Of a stretch of 64,000 nucleotides of DNA, positions 52,983 through 61,959 are shown piece after piece. The position numbers and the translations under genes were made by a program. Under the pieces are notes generated by a model. It worked only from the letters and a program-made list of their open reading frames with translations. It had not been told where the DNA came from and ran no database searches. The stretch comes from Candidatus Zhuqueibacterota bacterium (GTDB lineage: Bacteria; Zhuqueibacterota; Zhuqueibacteria; Residuimicrobiales; Oceaniaggregativiventaceae): the NCBI GenBank assembly GCA_014728115.1, contig WJME01000033.1:124001-188000 (forward strand), read 5' to 3'. Each line of letters opens with the position of its first letter. Position 1 is the stretch's first letter.

Positions 52983-54869
52983 TCAATTCGATTGGATATA
53001 AAAAACTGTGTCACCTTCTAGCTGATCAGACTCGGGCAAGGTCGCTTTTTGTGGCTGATTGATTCTCACGATCAGTTTTCTGGCTCCTTGCACCATTGCA
53101 TCCACAGGAACATTCATTTCCACCAGCAGCCGATCGGTCAGAGCGCGTGCTTCGCCGGAAGCACGCCGGGAATCCATTACCCCCCGGACTGAAGGGGGTA
53201 AACTGGTCAGTTCCTGACCATGTACGACCAATCCTCCGTCCCGCTCACGCAATTGTATATAAATTCGATTGTTTTGTCTTCGCTCTTTTAACAATCTCAA
53301 AAGATGAGCAAAATCATATGGACGGAATTTTTCGGTATTTAATTGCATCTCATAACGGGTCAAAGTGGGGCCACTGCCCACGATAAGGGTAAGATACCGT
53401 GCTTTGACTTTTTCGGGTACCGGAATAACCTTGGAGATCTCTCGAGTGGTTCCGTTTGTATTCAATAGATCGATTTGAAGCAATAGTGAATCACCGGGAT
53501 CAACCATAGATTTGTCCTGACGTATGGATCTGATTTTAAGAACGCGTTCGCCTGGTCGGGTTTTCAGATCCAGCTTTACATCTGTTATGTCCGGTGAATC
53601 GAAATCATTGACAATCAAAGCACCCATGAGAGAAGCCGTTAAATCGCTCACCATGGCGACATCGCTGCCTGTTTCGACAACACCCAGATCGCGGGTTGTC
53701 GAAAAAAAGTCCTTAAAGTTCAAAGACTGTCCGTCTGCAAACCTGACGAGTCCCGTCAGTTCGGTAGAGACCCGCTGACTGGACAAGCGCGAGGCAACAA
53801 TGGCCTGGAAAAGGGCGATCCGAAAAAAAAATGGAGACAAGTTATTGATAGACGTGTCATAAGCCATATCGAACCGGAATGATTCCTGGCCAAAATGTTC
53901 TGACATCATATTGAGACTGATGGGAAGAGTAGCGGCTTTTTCACGGGTATTTCCGAGCGCTCCTGACAGCCGGTCCTGACGGAAAGACCCTGCCTCAAGT
54001 GTACTGATCGCCATCTTGCTGGAGCCCATCAAACTGGGCAATGTGGTCAGGATTTTGGCATGTGCCAGGGGCACGGCAATAGGACCCAGATTAAATATCT
54101 GGTGCCCAAAGGCCAGCAATCGGTCTCCATCAACATCAGTCACCGTACCCGTTGCATCGATCCCCACGTCTCCACCGACAAACAAAATCGATACAGCGGA
54201 CCCGGGTTCAAAGCTCGCCAAAGAATCCACCTGGCTTGCCGATCCTCCGGCCATGATTATAAAACCCAATTCCTGGAAAAGATCCTTAAAAGGTGCCAAA
54301 GTCTCTGCTTGAAAACCTGAAAATACCAATGGAGTCAGTATCGTCTGCAAACCGGTAGTTCTTTGCGATGAACGCATAAAGGGCTTTAGGACTTTATGCC
54401 AAAGATCTTTTGACTCGCCTGTAAATGTTGCATCAAGATAGGTTTCGTGATTTATAAGAGTAGAATATGATTCTGGCCGGGATTTTTCATATTCCACGGT
54501 TTTTAACATATGTTCGATGGGCATGACCGCACCGATGGGTTCTTTCATAAACTGACCGAACCGCATAGCCAGGGCTCCGATCAACTTACCATCGATATAG
54601 ACCGGGCTGCCACTCATACCGCTGACAATACCGTATCTCTCTGCATTTTCTCCGGTCAGACGAACGAGAATGACATCGAATTTCGGATAAAGATTTTGCA
54701 TAATTTCCAAAACCTCGACTCCGAATTCTTTTATTTCAGTTCCATAATAGACTGTTTTGCCTTTTCCCGTCATCCCTGGTCGAATCTCGGAAAGAGGCAT
54801 TATTTCGGTATTCCACTGTGCATTAACCGTGATGGCACTCAATAAAAAAATAATAGTTAATCGTATCAA
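52983..54869 (-). CDS. SpoIVB-type (S55) serine peptidase, exported
   Basis: The TTG start at 54869 has AGGA upstream and leads into a signal peptide (ending VNAQ). The 628-residue product has the S55 core: SEIRPGMTGKGKTVYYG, FDVILVRL, GIVSGMSGSPVYIDGKLIGAL with Ser86 as nucleophile, and AFGHQIFNLGPIAVPLAHAKI, which holds the catalytic His. S55 peptidases include SpoIVB, which cleaves SpoIVFA in sporulation; spores are not expected here, so it may process other envelope proteins. The remaining 330 residues are beta-rich. It is first in a run of five overlapping genes. Confidence 0.88.
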   Translation of the reverse strand: MIRLTIIFLLSAITVNAQWNTEIMPLSEIRPGMTGKGKTVYYGTEIKEFGVEVLEIMQNLYPKFDVILVRLTGENAERYGIVSGMSGSPVYIDGKLIGALAMRFGQFMKEPIGAVMPIEHMLKTVEYEKSRPESYSTLINHETYLDATFTGESKDLWHKVLKPFMRSSQRTTGLQTILTPLVFSGFQAETLAPFKDLFQELGFIIMAGGSASQVDSLASFEPGSAVSILFVGGDVGIDATGTVTDVDGDRLLAFGHQIFNLGPIAVPLAHAKILTTLPSLMGSSKMAISTLEAGSFRQDRLSGALGNTREKAATLPISLNMMSEHFGQESFRFDMAYDTSINNLSPFFFRIALFQAIVASRLSSQRVSTELTGLVRFADGQSLNFKDFFSTTRDLGVVETGSDVAMVSDLTASLMGALIVNDFDSPDITDVKLDLKTRPGERVLKIRSIRQDKSMVDPGDSLLLQIDLLNTNGTTREISKVIPVPEKVKARYLTLIVGSGPTLTRYEMQLNTEKFRPYDFAHLLRLLKERRQNNRIYIQLRERDGGLVVHGQELTSLPPSVRGVMDSRRASGEARALTDRLLVEMNVPVDAMVQGARKLIVRINQPQKATLPESDQLEGDTVFYIQSN

Positions 54870-54919
54870 AATCCTTTATCCTGCTTACTCTTGACTGGGT
54901 TACCACTGGAATAAACTTG

Positions 54920-54948
54920 AAATTATTGATTTAATTTCACTTTAGCAA
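54920..54948 (-). promoter_or_regulatory. Candidate promoter of the S55 peptidase operon
   Basis: On the minus strand TTGCTA (54948-54943), a 17-base spacer and TAATTT (54925-54920) lie 51 bases before the TTG start. Confidence 0.4.
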
Positions 54949-54998
54949 GAAAAAATCAGATTCCCTGAACCGGAGACGTGATAACCGGCAGAGCAACA

Positions 54999-55688
54999 TC
55001 AATATTCCAGGGACTTGCCCACATCCAGAATGGTTACATTGAATCCTTTTTCACTGGCTTTATCACGAAAAAGGTGTGGATCCGTGTCAATCACTTGAAA
55101 CGTTTTAAAGTGCATCGGAACAACCGTTTTGGGGTTCAAGAATTCGGTGGCCTTTACAGCATCATCGATCCCCATGGTAAAGTTGTCCCCTATGGGTAAT
55201 AGAGCGATATCGATTGAATTCATTTCACCGATTAATTGCATATCCAAAAACAAGCCGGTATCCCCCGCATGATAGACGGTCTTGCCATCCATGGTGACCA
55301 GAAATCCACATGGATTGCCCATATAAGCCAGAGCATCATCTCCCAAGTCCGCGCCGGATCCGTGATGTGCAATCGTGAGTTTCACACGACCAAATGGAAA
55401 GTTGAATTCACCTCCGATATGCATGGGATGAACATTGCATCCTTTTTTACTGCAATATGTGGCCAGTTCAAAAGGGGCAATGATCGTGGCATCATTTGCC
55501 TGGGCGATTTCAATTCCATCACCTAAATGATCTCCATGACCATGAGTCAGTAGCACATAATCGGCCTTAATATTTTCGGGTTTTTCCTGTGCGAGGGGAT
55601 TACCACTCAGAAAAGGATCAAAAACCAGACGAGTCTCGTTATTCTCCAGCAGAAAAGCGTCATGACCTAAAAAGGTAAGTTTTGGCAT
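54999..55688 (-). CDS. UPF0173 metal-dependent hydrolase (beta-lactamase fold)
   Basis: The 229-residue product has the metallo-beta-lactamase motif THGHGDHLGDG, with HHGSGAD, the Asp ligand in YHAGDTGLF, and the closing His in PMHFKTF. Length and order match UPF0173, whose substrate is not known. AAGGAGG precedes the ATG, so it is well translated. It is 16 bases after the sepiapterin reductase-like gene at the end of the pterin operon, which hints at a role there, but UPF0173 is widely spread. Confidence 0.94.
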   Translation of the reverse strand: MPKLTFLGHDAFLLENNETRLVFDPFLSGNPLAQEKPENIKADYVLLTHGHGDHLGDGIEIAQANDATIIAPFELATYCSKKGCNVHPMHIGGEFNFPFGRVKLTIAHHGSGADLGDDALAYMGNPCGFLVTMDGKTVYHAGDTGLFLDMQLIGEMNSIDIALLPIGDNFTMGIDDAVKATEFLNPKTVVPMHFKTFQVIDTDPHLFRDKASEKGFNVTILDVGKSLEY

Positions 55689-55704
55689 GTATTCCTCCTT
55701 TACA

Positions 55705-56403
55705 TTAAAGATCTCCTCCTTGTGGCCGCATCACAACCTGTTCGATCATGATATTGGCATCTGCCTTGCACAAATGAACGGCCTGAGTCGCGACCTGCTC
55801 GGGAGTCATCATCCGTTCACGGGGTAAATCAGCATTGCCCCATATCTCCGTGTCTGTAGCTCCGGGCATAAAAGCCGTCACCTGAATACCATATTGACGT
55901 GTTTCGTTTCTCAGCACGTCAGTAAACCCTAACATGGCATATTTTGACGCGCAATAAGCTCCGCAATTGGGATAGGGTTGTTGACCTGCAACTGATATCA
56001 CATTGATGATCTTGCCGGCTCGATTTTCGATCATATGAGGCAAAACAGCTTTGCTGCATAAAAAGGCTGAGCGGGTATTAACCGCCAGGGATTCGTCCCA
56101 CTCTTGGACGTCTGTGGAAAGAATGGATTTGAATATGCCTATTCCGGCATTGTTAATCAACGTATCGATTCTTTTCCACGAGTTCAATATTTTTTCAGCG
56201 ATCTGTAAAGGTACTTTTGGCTGGCTGACATCGCCGGGTAGAACCAAGGCATTTCCCCCCTGCTGTTGAATCGAGTCGCTCAACTGATGAAGAGCCGTTG
56301 CATTGCGCGCTGTAAGAGCAACCGCAAATCCCGCTTTGGCTAGTTTTTGCGCCATGGCTTTACCGATTCCGCGACTGGCACCTGTAACCCAAACAACATT
56401 CAT
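55705..56403 (-). CDS. SDR oxidoreductase resembling bacterial sepiapterin reductase
   Basis: The 232-residue product is a short-chain dehydrogenase: nucleotide loop TGASRGIG (7-14), NNAG (84-87), and Ser137, Tyr150, Lys154 (YCASK). The C-terminal part (PGATDTEIWG, MMTPEQVA, EQVVMRPQGGDL) matches, from memory, the Chlorobium tepidum sepiapterin reductase, which ends with the same WG, MMxPE and RPxxGD landmarks. Together with the PTPS-II and FolE just upstream, it would complete reduction of 6-pyruvoyl tetrahydropterin to tetrahydrobiopterin. A generic SDR role is the alternative. The gap to folE is one base. Confidence 0.88.
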   Translation of the reverse strand: MNVVWVTGASRGIGKAMAQKLAKAGFAVALTARNATALHQLSDSIQQQGGNALVLPGDVSQPKVPLQIAEKILNSWKRIDTLINNAGIGIFKSILSTDVQEWDESLAVNTRSAFLCSKAVLPHMIENRAGKIINVISVAGQQPYPNCGAYCASKYAMLGFTDVLRNETRQYGIQVTAFMPGATDTEIWGNADLPRERMMTPEQVATQAVHLCKADANIMIEQVVMRPQGGDL

Positions 56404-56404
56404 A

Positions 56405-56968
56405 TCAAGTCCTGTTTTGAATAAGGTTTAAAAATTCAACTCGAGTTCTGCGATCATCTTTAAAAGCACCGAGCATAGCACTGCTGGTCATAAAACTGTT
56501 CTGTTTTTCCACTCCACGCATCATCATGCAAAGATGCTTCCCATCCATGACCACAGCAACCCCATACGGTTCCAACACCTGATCTATACACTCGGCGATT
56601 TGCCGGGTCAGTCTCTCCTGAACTTGTAATCTTCTGGCAAATACATCAACGATACGCGGAATTTTCGACAAACCGATAATCTTGCCTTTTGGCAGATAGG
56701 CGACATGACACTTGCCGAAAAAAGGCAACATATGATGTTCGCACATGCTATAATATTCGATATTTCGAACGATGACCATTTCATTACAATCTTCATAAAA
56801 AATCGCATCGTTCAAAAGTTTGTCGACATCCATGCGATAGCCCTTGGTCAAAAATCGCATGGCACGTTCTACTCTTTCGGGTGTACGAACCAAACCTTCT
56901 CTTTCGGGATCTTCACCCAAAGCCTTTATCATGTTTGTAACAAGAGGTTGAATAGGATGTTCCATCAT
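56405..56968 (-). CDS. folE: GTP cyclohydrolase I
   Basis: The 187-residue product has the zinc site Cys in [11 protein letters not shown], the HGKxxxGLSK-like segment [20 protein letters not shown] region, and the second Cys in [14 protein letters not shown]. It converts GTP to dihydroneopterin triphosphate for folate or tetrahydrobiopterin. GAGGAG lies in front of the start, which overlaps the ptpS stop as ATGA. Co-transcription with PTPS and a sepiapterin reductase-like SDR favours biopterin. Confidence 0.97.
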   Translation of the reverse strand: MMEHPIQPLVTNMIKALGEDPEREGLVRTPERVERAMRFLTKGYRMDVDKLLNDAIFYEDCNEMVIVRNIEYYSMCEHHMLPFFGKCHVAYLPKGKIIGLSKIPRIVDVFARRLQVQERLTRQIAECIDQVLEPYGVAVVMDGKHLCMMMRGVEKQNSFMTSSAMLGAFKDDRRTRVEFLNLIQNRT

Positions 56969-57381
56969 TTTTCTCCTCGATAGACCACCATATTTCTTGG
57001 AGTCTCGTAAAGTACAAGTTCGTATAGTGCTCCATTAGGAAACTTTTTTTCCAGCTGATTCCAGATCGCAACAACAATATTTTCAGCAGTGGGGACGATT
57101 CCCTTCATAAAATCGACGTCCACATTTAAATTCTTATGATCAAGGCGATCTATGACATGCTGATTTACAATATCCTTGAGCACTTTTAAATCGATGACCA
57201 TTCCGGTAACCGGATCGGGTTCGCCTTTGATAGTCACTTTTAATTCATAATTATGACCATGATAATTTGGATTATTACACGATCCGTAAATTTGCTCGTT
57301 TTTATCCGCATCCAATCGGTCTGAATGTAAACGATGTGCTGCATTAAAATGCAGTCGACGTGTCACATATACAGTTGGCAC
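56965..57381 (-). CDS. ptpS: 6-pyruvoyl-tetrahydropterin synthase, PTPS-II type
   Basis: GTG 57381 is preferred over GTG 57399 because GGAGG lies just upstream of it. The 138-residue product has zinc ligands His16, His41 and His43 and catalytic Cys35 in [11 protein letters not shown]. The spacing C-x5-HGH is that of PTPS-II enzymes of tetrahydrobiopterin synthesis; queuosine QueD has C-x3-[36 protein letters not shown] and [12 protein letters not shown] all read like animal PTPS. It converts dihydroneopterin triphosphate to 6-pyruvoyl tetrahydropterin. It is the first gene of the operon with folE and the SDR. The gap 57382-57548 holds no gene I can see. Confidence 0.93.
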   Translation of the reverse strand: MPTVYVTRRLHFNAAHRLHSDRLDADKNEQIYGSCNNPNYHGHNYELKVTIKGEPDPVTGMVIDLKVLKDIVNQHVIDRLDHKNLNVDVDFMKGIVPTAENIVVAIWNQLEKKFPNGALYELVLYETPRNMVVYRGEK

Positions 57382-57548
57382 TGGACCTCCATCTTGCACA
57401 GGTGTTTTACCAACACAAAACAGTCTGTATAAACGTTATAATCCAACTTTCTCTGATCCGCAGGCTAACCCAATTGACACATCACGACTCTAACGTGGAA
57501 AATAATTTTGATCTATTCAAATACCTTTTCATGTCTGAACAGAGTCTT

Positions 57549-58820
57549 TCAGGCAGTGTCCTTTACAGTGAGGTTTTCAAGACGTCCATCACCCATTTTT
57601 ATATCATGTTGTTTTAATAAATAACTAAAAGCGATACCAAAAAATCCTAATATAGAAAAAATCCACATTCCCAGAGTATATTCGCCAGAATAGTCATTAG
57701 CCCAGCCGATCAAGTAATTGAATAAAGCCAATCCTATATTTTGCACCATAGTCATCAGCCCATAGGCAGTTCCCAGGTGCTGCTCTTTGACAATGAGTGC
57801 AACCGAGGGCCACATGGCTGCGGGAATCAAGGAAAATGCCACTCCCATCATGATCATAGGCACAAGAGGGTGAACCGGTGCATAGATGAGCATCAGATAA
57901 ACCGGGATCAGCAAGAAAGACCCCAACATCATCAAAGAGGCCCGTTTCCCTTTCAGGTCGATCAAGACACCAAATAACGGTGTACCGATCATAGAAGCGA
58001 ATGTGATAAAACTCGAGGTAAACCCGGCCATAGCGCGGCTGATGCCGTGATGCTCGATAAAAAACTTTACGGCAAAGGTCTGAAACGGGAAAATAGCTGA
58101 ATAGAATGTGACACACAAAAGCGTAATATACCAAAAGGAAGCATTAAAATTCTTAAAAACTTGCAAAGACACTTTATCGACTTTATCTGCTTCACCCAGA
58201 TGGTACCGTTTTTTGGCATCTGACTCGAGAATAACATAAATGACAACAGACAGAAAAGAGACAATACCCGCCACAATGGCAATCAAGAGGGGCCCCTTCC
58301 AGCTGTCATATAATCCTTTTGCCCAAAACGGTGAATTCAGGGCAGTAAACGTACCGAGTCTTGCAATCGTCAGATTAAGTCCGAACGCAAAAGAGAGCTC
58401 TTTGCCTTTGAACCACTTGGCGATCACCGTCGTAATGGCAACAATAAGAGATTCGGCACCCAACCCAAATATCAATCTGCCGGTAGCCATGAGCCACAAC
58501 TCACCTTTGAGTCCGGTGATCACTGCACCAATCATACAGAGCCCGGAAAAAATCATCGATGCTTTTTTTGCCCCGATTCGATCAATCATTATCCCGCCAA
58601 TGACCACCATAAAAATATTTGGCAGGCTATAGATGGCGTTCAAAGTACCGATGTTTTTATCCGAAAAGCCCAACTGCAACTTTAGCAAATCAGCGAGCGG
58701 ACTGATACTGTCATACACATAATAGTTACCGAACATAGCCATACTGATAAAGAACAGAACCGTCCAGCGATAAAACGCAGTGGGTTGCCGCTCGATCTGG
58801 GGGGAAACAATAGTTTTCAT
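57549..58820 (-). CDS. MFS transporter resembling MFSD1-type carriers
   Basis: The 423-residue protein has about 12 membrane helices. FGNYYVYDSISPLADLL in helix 1 and the segment from FGLGAESL through WFKGKELSFAFGLN to ARLG resemble animal MFSD1 (FGIGGESL, WFKGKELNLVFGL, ARIG), from memory. MFSD1 exports dipeptides from lysosomes; the bacterial substrate is unknown. GAGGAG precedes the ATG. It is on the same strand as the pterin genes, 167 bases upstream of them, and may or may not be linked. Confidence 0.9.
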   Translation of the reverse strand: MKTIVSPQIERQPTAFYRWTVLFFISMAMFGNYYVYDSISPLADLLKLQLGFSDKNIGTLNAIYSLPNIFMVVIGGIMIDRIGAKKASMIFSGLCMIGAVITGLKGELWLMATGRLIFGLGAESLIVAITTVIAKWFKGKELSFAFGLNLTIARLGTFTALNSPFWAKGLYDSWKGPLLIAIVAGIVSFLSVVIYVILESDAKKRYHLGEADKVDKVSLQVFKNFNASFWYITLLCVTFYSAIFPFQTFAVKFFIEHHGISRAMAGFTSSFITFASMIGTPLFGVLIDLKGKRASLMMLGSFLLIPVYLMLIYAPVHPLVPMIMMGVAFSLIPAAMWPSVALIVKEQHLGTAYGLMTMVQNIGLALFNYLIGWANDYSGEYTLGMWIFSILGFFGIAFSYLLKQHDIKMGDGRLENLTVKDTA

Positions 58821-58942
58821 AAACTCCTCTGGCTATACCATTGAGCGAACTGTAATCAAATTTGTGTCCGAATGAATTCGAGTGGGGAAAAATCTAGATT
58901 AATAAACAAAACAAATTTCATGAAAACAACTGCTTTTTATTC

Positions 58943-58971
58943 TTGTTTTAAGCACACATTTTTAATATTTT
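58943..58971 (+). promoter_or_regulatory. Candidate promoter of the CPA2 antiporter
   Basis: TTGTTT (58943-58948), a 17-base spacer and TATTTT (58966-58971) lie 25 bases before the TTG start at 58997. The gap 58821-58996 is otherwise empty. Confidence 0.3.
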
Positions 58972-58996
58972 TCAAAAACACAAGGCAGACTATTCT

Positions 58997-60748
58997 TTGA
59001 ACTCTATACAAATCCATACTCTTTTTTCACTTGGTATTGCTTACATCCTGGCGCTCTTGTGTGCTCGTATTTTAGTCCGCTGGCATATACCAAAAGTGAC
59101 AGCATATCTTCTTGTCGGACTTTTTCTCGGTCCTTCTTTTGGTCATATTTTTCAAATCCCTTCGCTTTTCAGCTCCCAGGATCTCGTCAATTTGGGTATT
59201 TTCAGCCAAGTTGCATTGGCCCTTATTATGCTTGCGATTGGCAGTCAATTCAAAGGAGAAGCACTTCAGCGCTGGCGCCAGAGCCTTGTTTTGCATGCAG
59301 GCACAGAAACTTTTCTGACTCTTGTACTTGTTGCCGTCGCTACCTTTACAGTCAATTTTTATGTGTACGGTCAGGTATTACAAAATACCAACAATCTTTT
59401 GACGTCCAGTGTATATATCGCTCTTTTTGTTGGAATCATCTCGATGGCCACGGCCCCGGCAGCGACTCTTTTGGTGATTCGGGAATATGAATCTGAAGGA
59501 CAGATCACTGAATTGGTGCTCGCACTTGTCGGGCTCAACAATCTGATAACGATTCTGGCTTTTAATGTCGCCGCGCATTTTATCCTCCAGCCTGCAGTTT
59601 CTGTACTAGCCCTTTTTTATAAGCTTTTTGCGCCATTGCTTATGGGACTCGTTTTGGGATTTATTGTCAGTGCCTGGGGACAGAAAATCAACTCGAAAAC
59701 CGAACATCAGATGCTCCTGATCGGCAGCGTCTTGATTGCGGTAGGATTGTGCAAGTGGTTGCATCTCGACATCTTTTTAAGCAATTTCGCATTGGGAATG
59801 ACCATTACCAATGCTTCGCCAAAATCCGATCAATTATTAAAATCGCTCAAAGGATTCGATTATCCTCTATATGTCCTGTTTTTTATTCTGGCCGGCGCCG
59901 GGCTTCATATCGATGCACTCGGTCATCTGGGATTACTAGGTGTCGGTTATATCATAATGCGAGTAGCTGGAAAACTAGCAGGCAATTGGCTGGGCGCCAG
60001 GTTTGCAGGGTTTGGTTCGACTGCAGAGAAATATATTGGGTATACGATGCTTGCACAAGCGGGCGTAGCTATAGGCCTGGCCAAAGTTTTAGCCGAGACA
60101 TGGCCGGAAGGCGGGCAAATGATCGAGACGGTTATTCTCGGATCCGTGGTTTTCTTTGAGGTCGTCGGTCCTCTGGCTGTCCGATATGGCCTGGTCAATG
60201 CCGGTGAAGTGCCCTTACTCACGTTATTGGCAAAACGCTCCCCTGAAAACGCAGTACAGGGAGTGCATCACGTGGTGGAATTTTTTCGCACTTCCCTGGG
60301 TATCCCCGTGGGACACAAATTAAAGAGTCCGGGCGATATCATGGTCAAGCACATTATGCGCAAAAATGTGGATGTCATTTTTCAAGAAACGCCTTTTGAA
60401 GAATTGCTACGGCTCATCGCTCACAGCAGATATGACCGGTTTCCGGTTGTCAATCATAAAAAAGAATTTCTGGGACTCATCGATTACAGAGACATTCGCG
60501 ATCTTGTTTTTGACAAAAGTCTGTATCAAATCGTGGTTGCCAAAGACCTTACCAATCCTGTTCCGCTTGTCGTTCACCCCGATCAAACCATCGGAGAGGT
60601 GTTGGATATTTTTAAACGCTATAGCGATATCACTTATCTACCCGTCGTGACCGATGAACATCCAAGGCTGCTTCTCGGCATGGTTAATCAAAATGATATT
60701 CTTGCAACATTTCGAAGTGATTATGGAAAATCTTCAACAAGCCATTGA
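58997..60748 (+). CDS. CPA2-type cation/proton antiporter with C-terminal CBS pair
   Basis: The start is TTG 58997, with AAGG 12 bases upstream; no better start is in frame. The 583-residue protein has about 12-13 membrane helices to about residue 400, with family landmarks VTAYLLVGLFLGPSFG and the LMLAIGSQFKGE segment. A cytosolic CBS pair (about 450-500 and 515-575) follows, with IMRKNVDVIF and FPVVNHKKEFLGLID. CBS domains sense adenine nucleotides, so transport may follow energy state. Its last 26 bases overlap the HD protein gene, so the two are coupled. Confidence 0.92.
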   Translation: MNSIQIHTLFSLGIAYILALLCARILVRWHIPKVTAYLLVGLFLGPSFGHIFQIPSLFSSQDLVNLGIFSQVALALIMLAIGSQFKGEALQRWRQSLVLHAGTETFLTLVLVAVATFTVNFYVYGQVLQNTNNLLTSSVYIALFVGIISMATAPAATLLVIREYESEGQITELVLALVGLNNLITILAFNVAAHFILQPAVSVLALFYKLFAPLLMGLVLGFIVSAWGQKINSKTEHQMLLIGSVLIAVGLCKWLHLDIFLSNFALGMTITNASPKSDQLLKSLKGFDYPLYVLFFILAGAGLHIDALGHLGLLGVGYIIMRVAGKLAGNWLGARFAGFGSTAEKYIGYTMLAQAGVAIGLAKVLAETWPEGGQMIETVILGSVVFFEVVGPLAVRYGLVNAGEVPLLTLLAKRSPENAVQGVHHVVEFFRTSLGIPVGHKLKSPGDIMVKHIMRKNVDVIFQETPFEELLRLIAHSRYDRFPVVNHKKEFLGLIDYRDIRDLVFDKSLYQIVVAKDLTNPVPLVVHPDQTIGEVLDIFKRYSDITYLPVVTDEHPRLLLGMVNQNDILATFRSDYGKSSTSH

Positions 60749-61274
60749 GTTTGCTGCTAGCGCACATCGGGATCAGCAAAGAAAATCTACGGATATTCCC
60801 TACATAACGCATCCTTTTGCTGTTGCCATGTTGCTTCAGCAAGATCAAGCCCCTGAAAATCTAGTCATTGCCGGACTCTTGCATGACGTAATCGAAGATA
60901 CGCTATACACTCTAGACGATATCGGTCAGCAGTTTGGATCCAAAGTGATGGATATTGTCAGAGAATGTTCAGAACGGGATAAATCACGTCCCTGGGAAGA
61001 AAGAAAAAGAGAATTTATCGATCAATTGCGCACTGCTTCATTTGAGGCACAATGGGTAACCTGTGCAGATAAATATCATAATCTTTTTACCATCAACCGT
61101 GAATTAAGCAAAAAAGGGCCGTCAGTCTGGAAACGATTCAAACGAGGTTATCATGATCAAAAATGGTATTATCAGGCCATAGATGATATCCTGACCTCAC
61201 AAACACGTCTGCAGAACTCTTTTCTTTTGATAAATTTTCATCACCTGGTACAATCGGTATTCAATTGGCCGTGA
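60723..61274 (+). CDS. Small HD-domain protein, (p)ppGpp-hydrolase-like
   Basis: ATG 60723 is chosen because it opens with MENLQQAIEFAASAHRDQ; the longer frame is in the antiporter gene. The 183-residue product has the RelA/SpoT-type HD core: His in SAHRDQQRK, IPYITHPFAVA, GLLHDVIEDT with the HD pair, and late CADKYHNLFT with Asp. These fit Mesh1-type small alarmone hydrolases. No synthetase domain is fused. It overlaps the antiporter, a surprising pairing. Shine-Dalgarno is weak, in line with coupling. Confidence 0.85.
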   Translation: MENLQQAIEFAASAHRDQQRKSTDIPYITHPFAVAMLLQQDQAPENLVIAGLLHDVIEDTLYTLDDIGQQFGSKVMDIVRECSERDKSRPWEERKREFIDQLRTASFEAQWVTCADKYHNLFTINRELSKKGPSVWKRFKRGYHDQKWYYQAIDDILTSQTRLQNSFLLINFHHLVQSVFNWP

Positions 61275-61344
61275 GTTTGTTTTCGTTCTTGATATATTGC
61301 CTAGAATTGTGTTTCTTCCTTTTTGACCCTTTTGGAGATTCATC

Positions 61345-61959
61345 ATGGCCTCGTCTTCTTTATGGACAATGATGTGGTTTCGGCCACGAGTTGTCATTCG
61401 CACACTTTTGGAAAATTCTCCACAATACCGTATGACGTTTCTGATCGTTTTCGGCGGAATGGCACAAGCACTGAGTAATTCTGCAAATCAAAATTTGGGT
61501 GACTGGATTTCAACGGGTCAGCTGATTCTGATTTGTCTCCTTGTTGGACCGTTAGGAGGTCTGGTTTCTCTGTATCTCATGGCATGGGTAATACAGCAGG
61601 TCAGCCAAAGAATGGGGGGTAAAGCAAACACTGCTGAACTTCGTACCGCCATCGCCTGGTCCTGGGTGCCATTGGTGACGGTTCTGCCTCTCTGGATCCC
61701 GAGGCTGATTTTGTTCAAAGATGAATTGTTCAAAAGCAAAACCCCTATGATTGACTCGATTACCACGTTAAGCCATTTGTACGATATCAGTGTATTTATT
61801 GACCAGGCCGTTGCCATATGGTCGATGGTCTTGCTCTATGCAGCCGTTTCAGAGGCTAACCAATTTTCAATTTTTAAGGGAGTCGCCTCGGTGTTGATAT
61901 CCAGCATATTGATCGCCCTCCCACTGCTTATTTTCATTTCTATTTTTATGCCTGTTTGA
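61345..61959 (+). CDS. Yip1-family-like membrane protein
   Basis: The 204-residue protein has about five membrane helices and starts SLWTMMWFRPRVVIRTLLE, the usual lead of bacterial Yip1-domain proteins. ELRTAIAWSWVPLV before helix 3 also fits. Function is unknown; related proteins sit in the inner membrane. GGAG precedes the ATG. The stop codon overlaps the next start by one base. Confidence 0.78.
   Translation: MASSSLWTMMWFRPRVVIRTLLENSPQYRMTFLIVFGGMAQALSNSANQNLGDWISTGQLILICLLVGPLGGLVSLYLMAWVIQQVSQRMGGKANTAELRTAIAWSWVPLVTVLPLWIPRLILFKDELFKSKTPMIDSITTLSHLYDISVFIDQAVAIWSMVLLYAAVSEANQFSIFKGVASVLISSILIALPLLIFISIFMPV

Noticed and set aside
57382-57548. Possible preQ1 or pterin riboswitch before ptpS
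   Set aside because: No conserved riboswitch core or pseudoknot could be found by eye.
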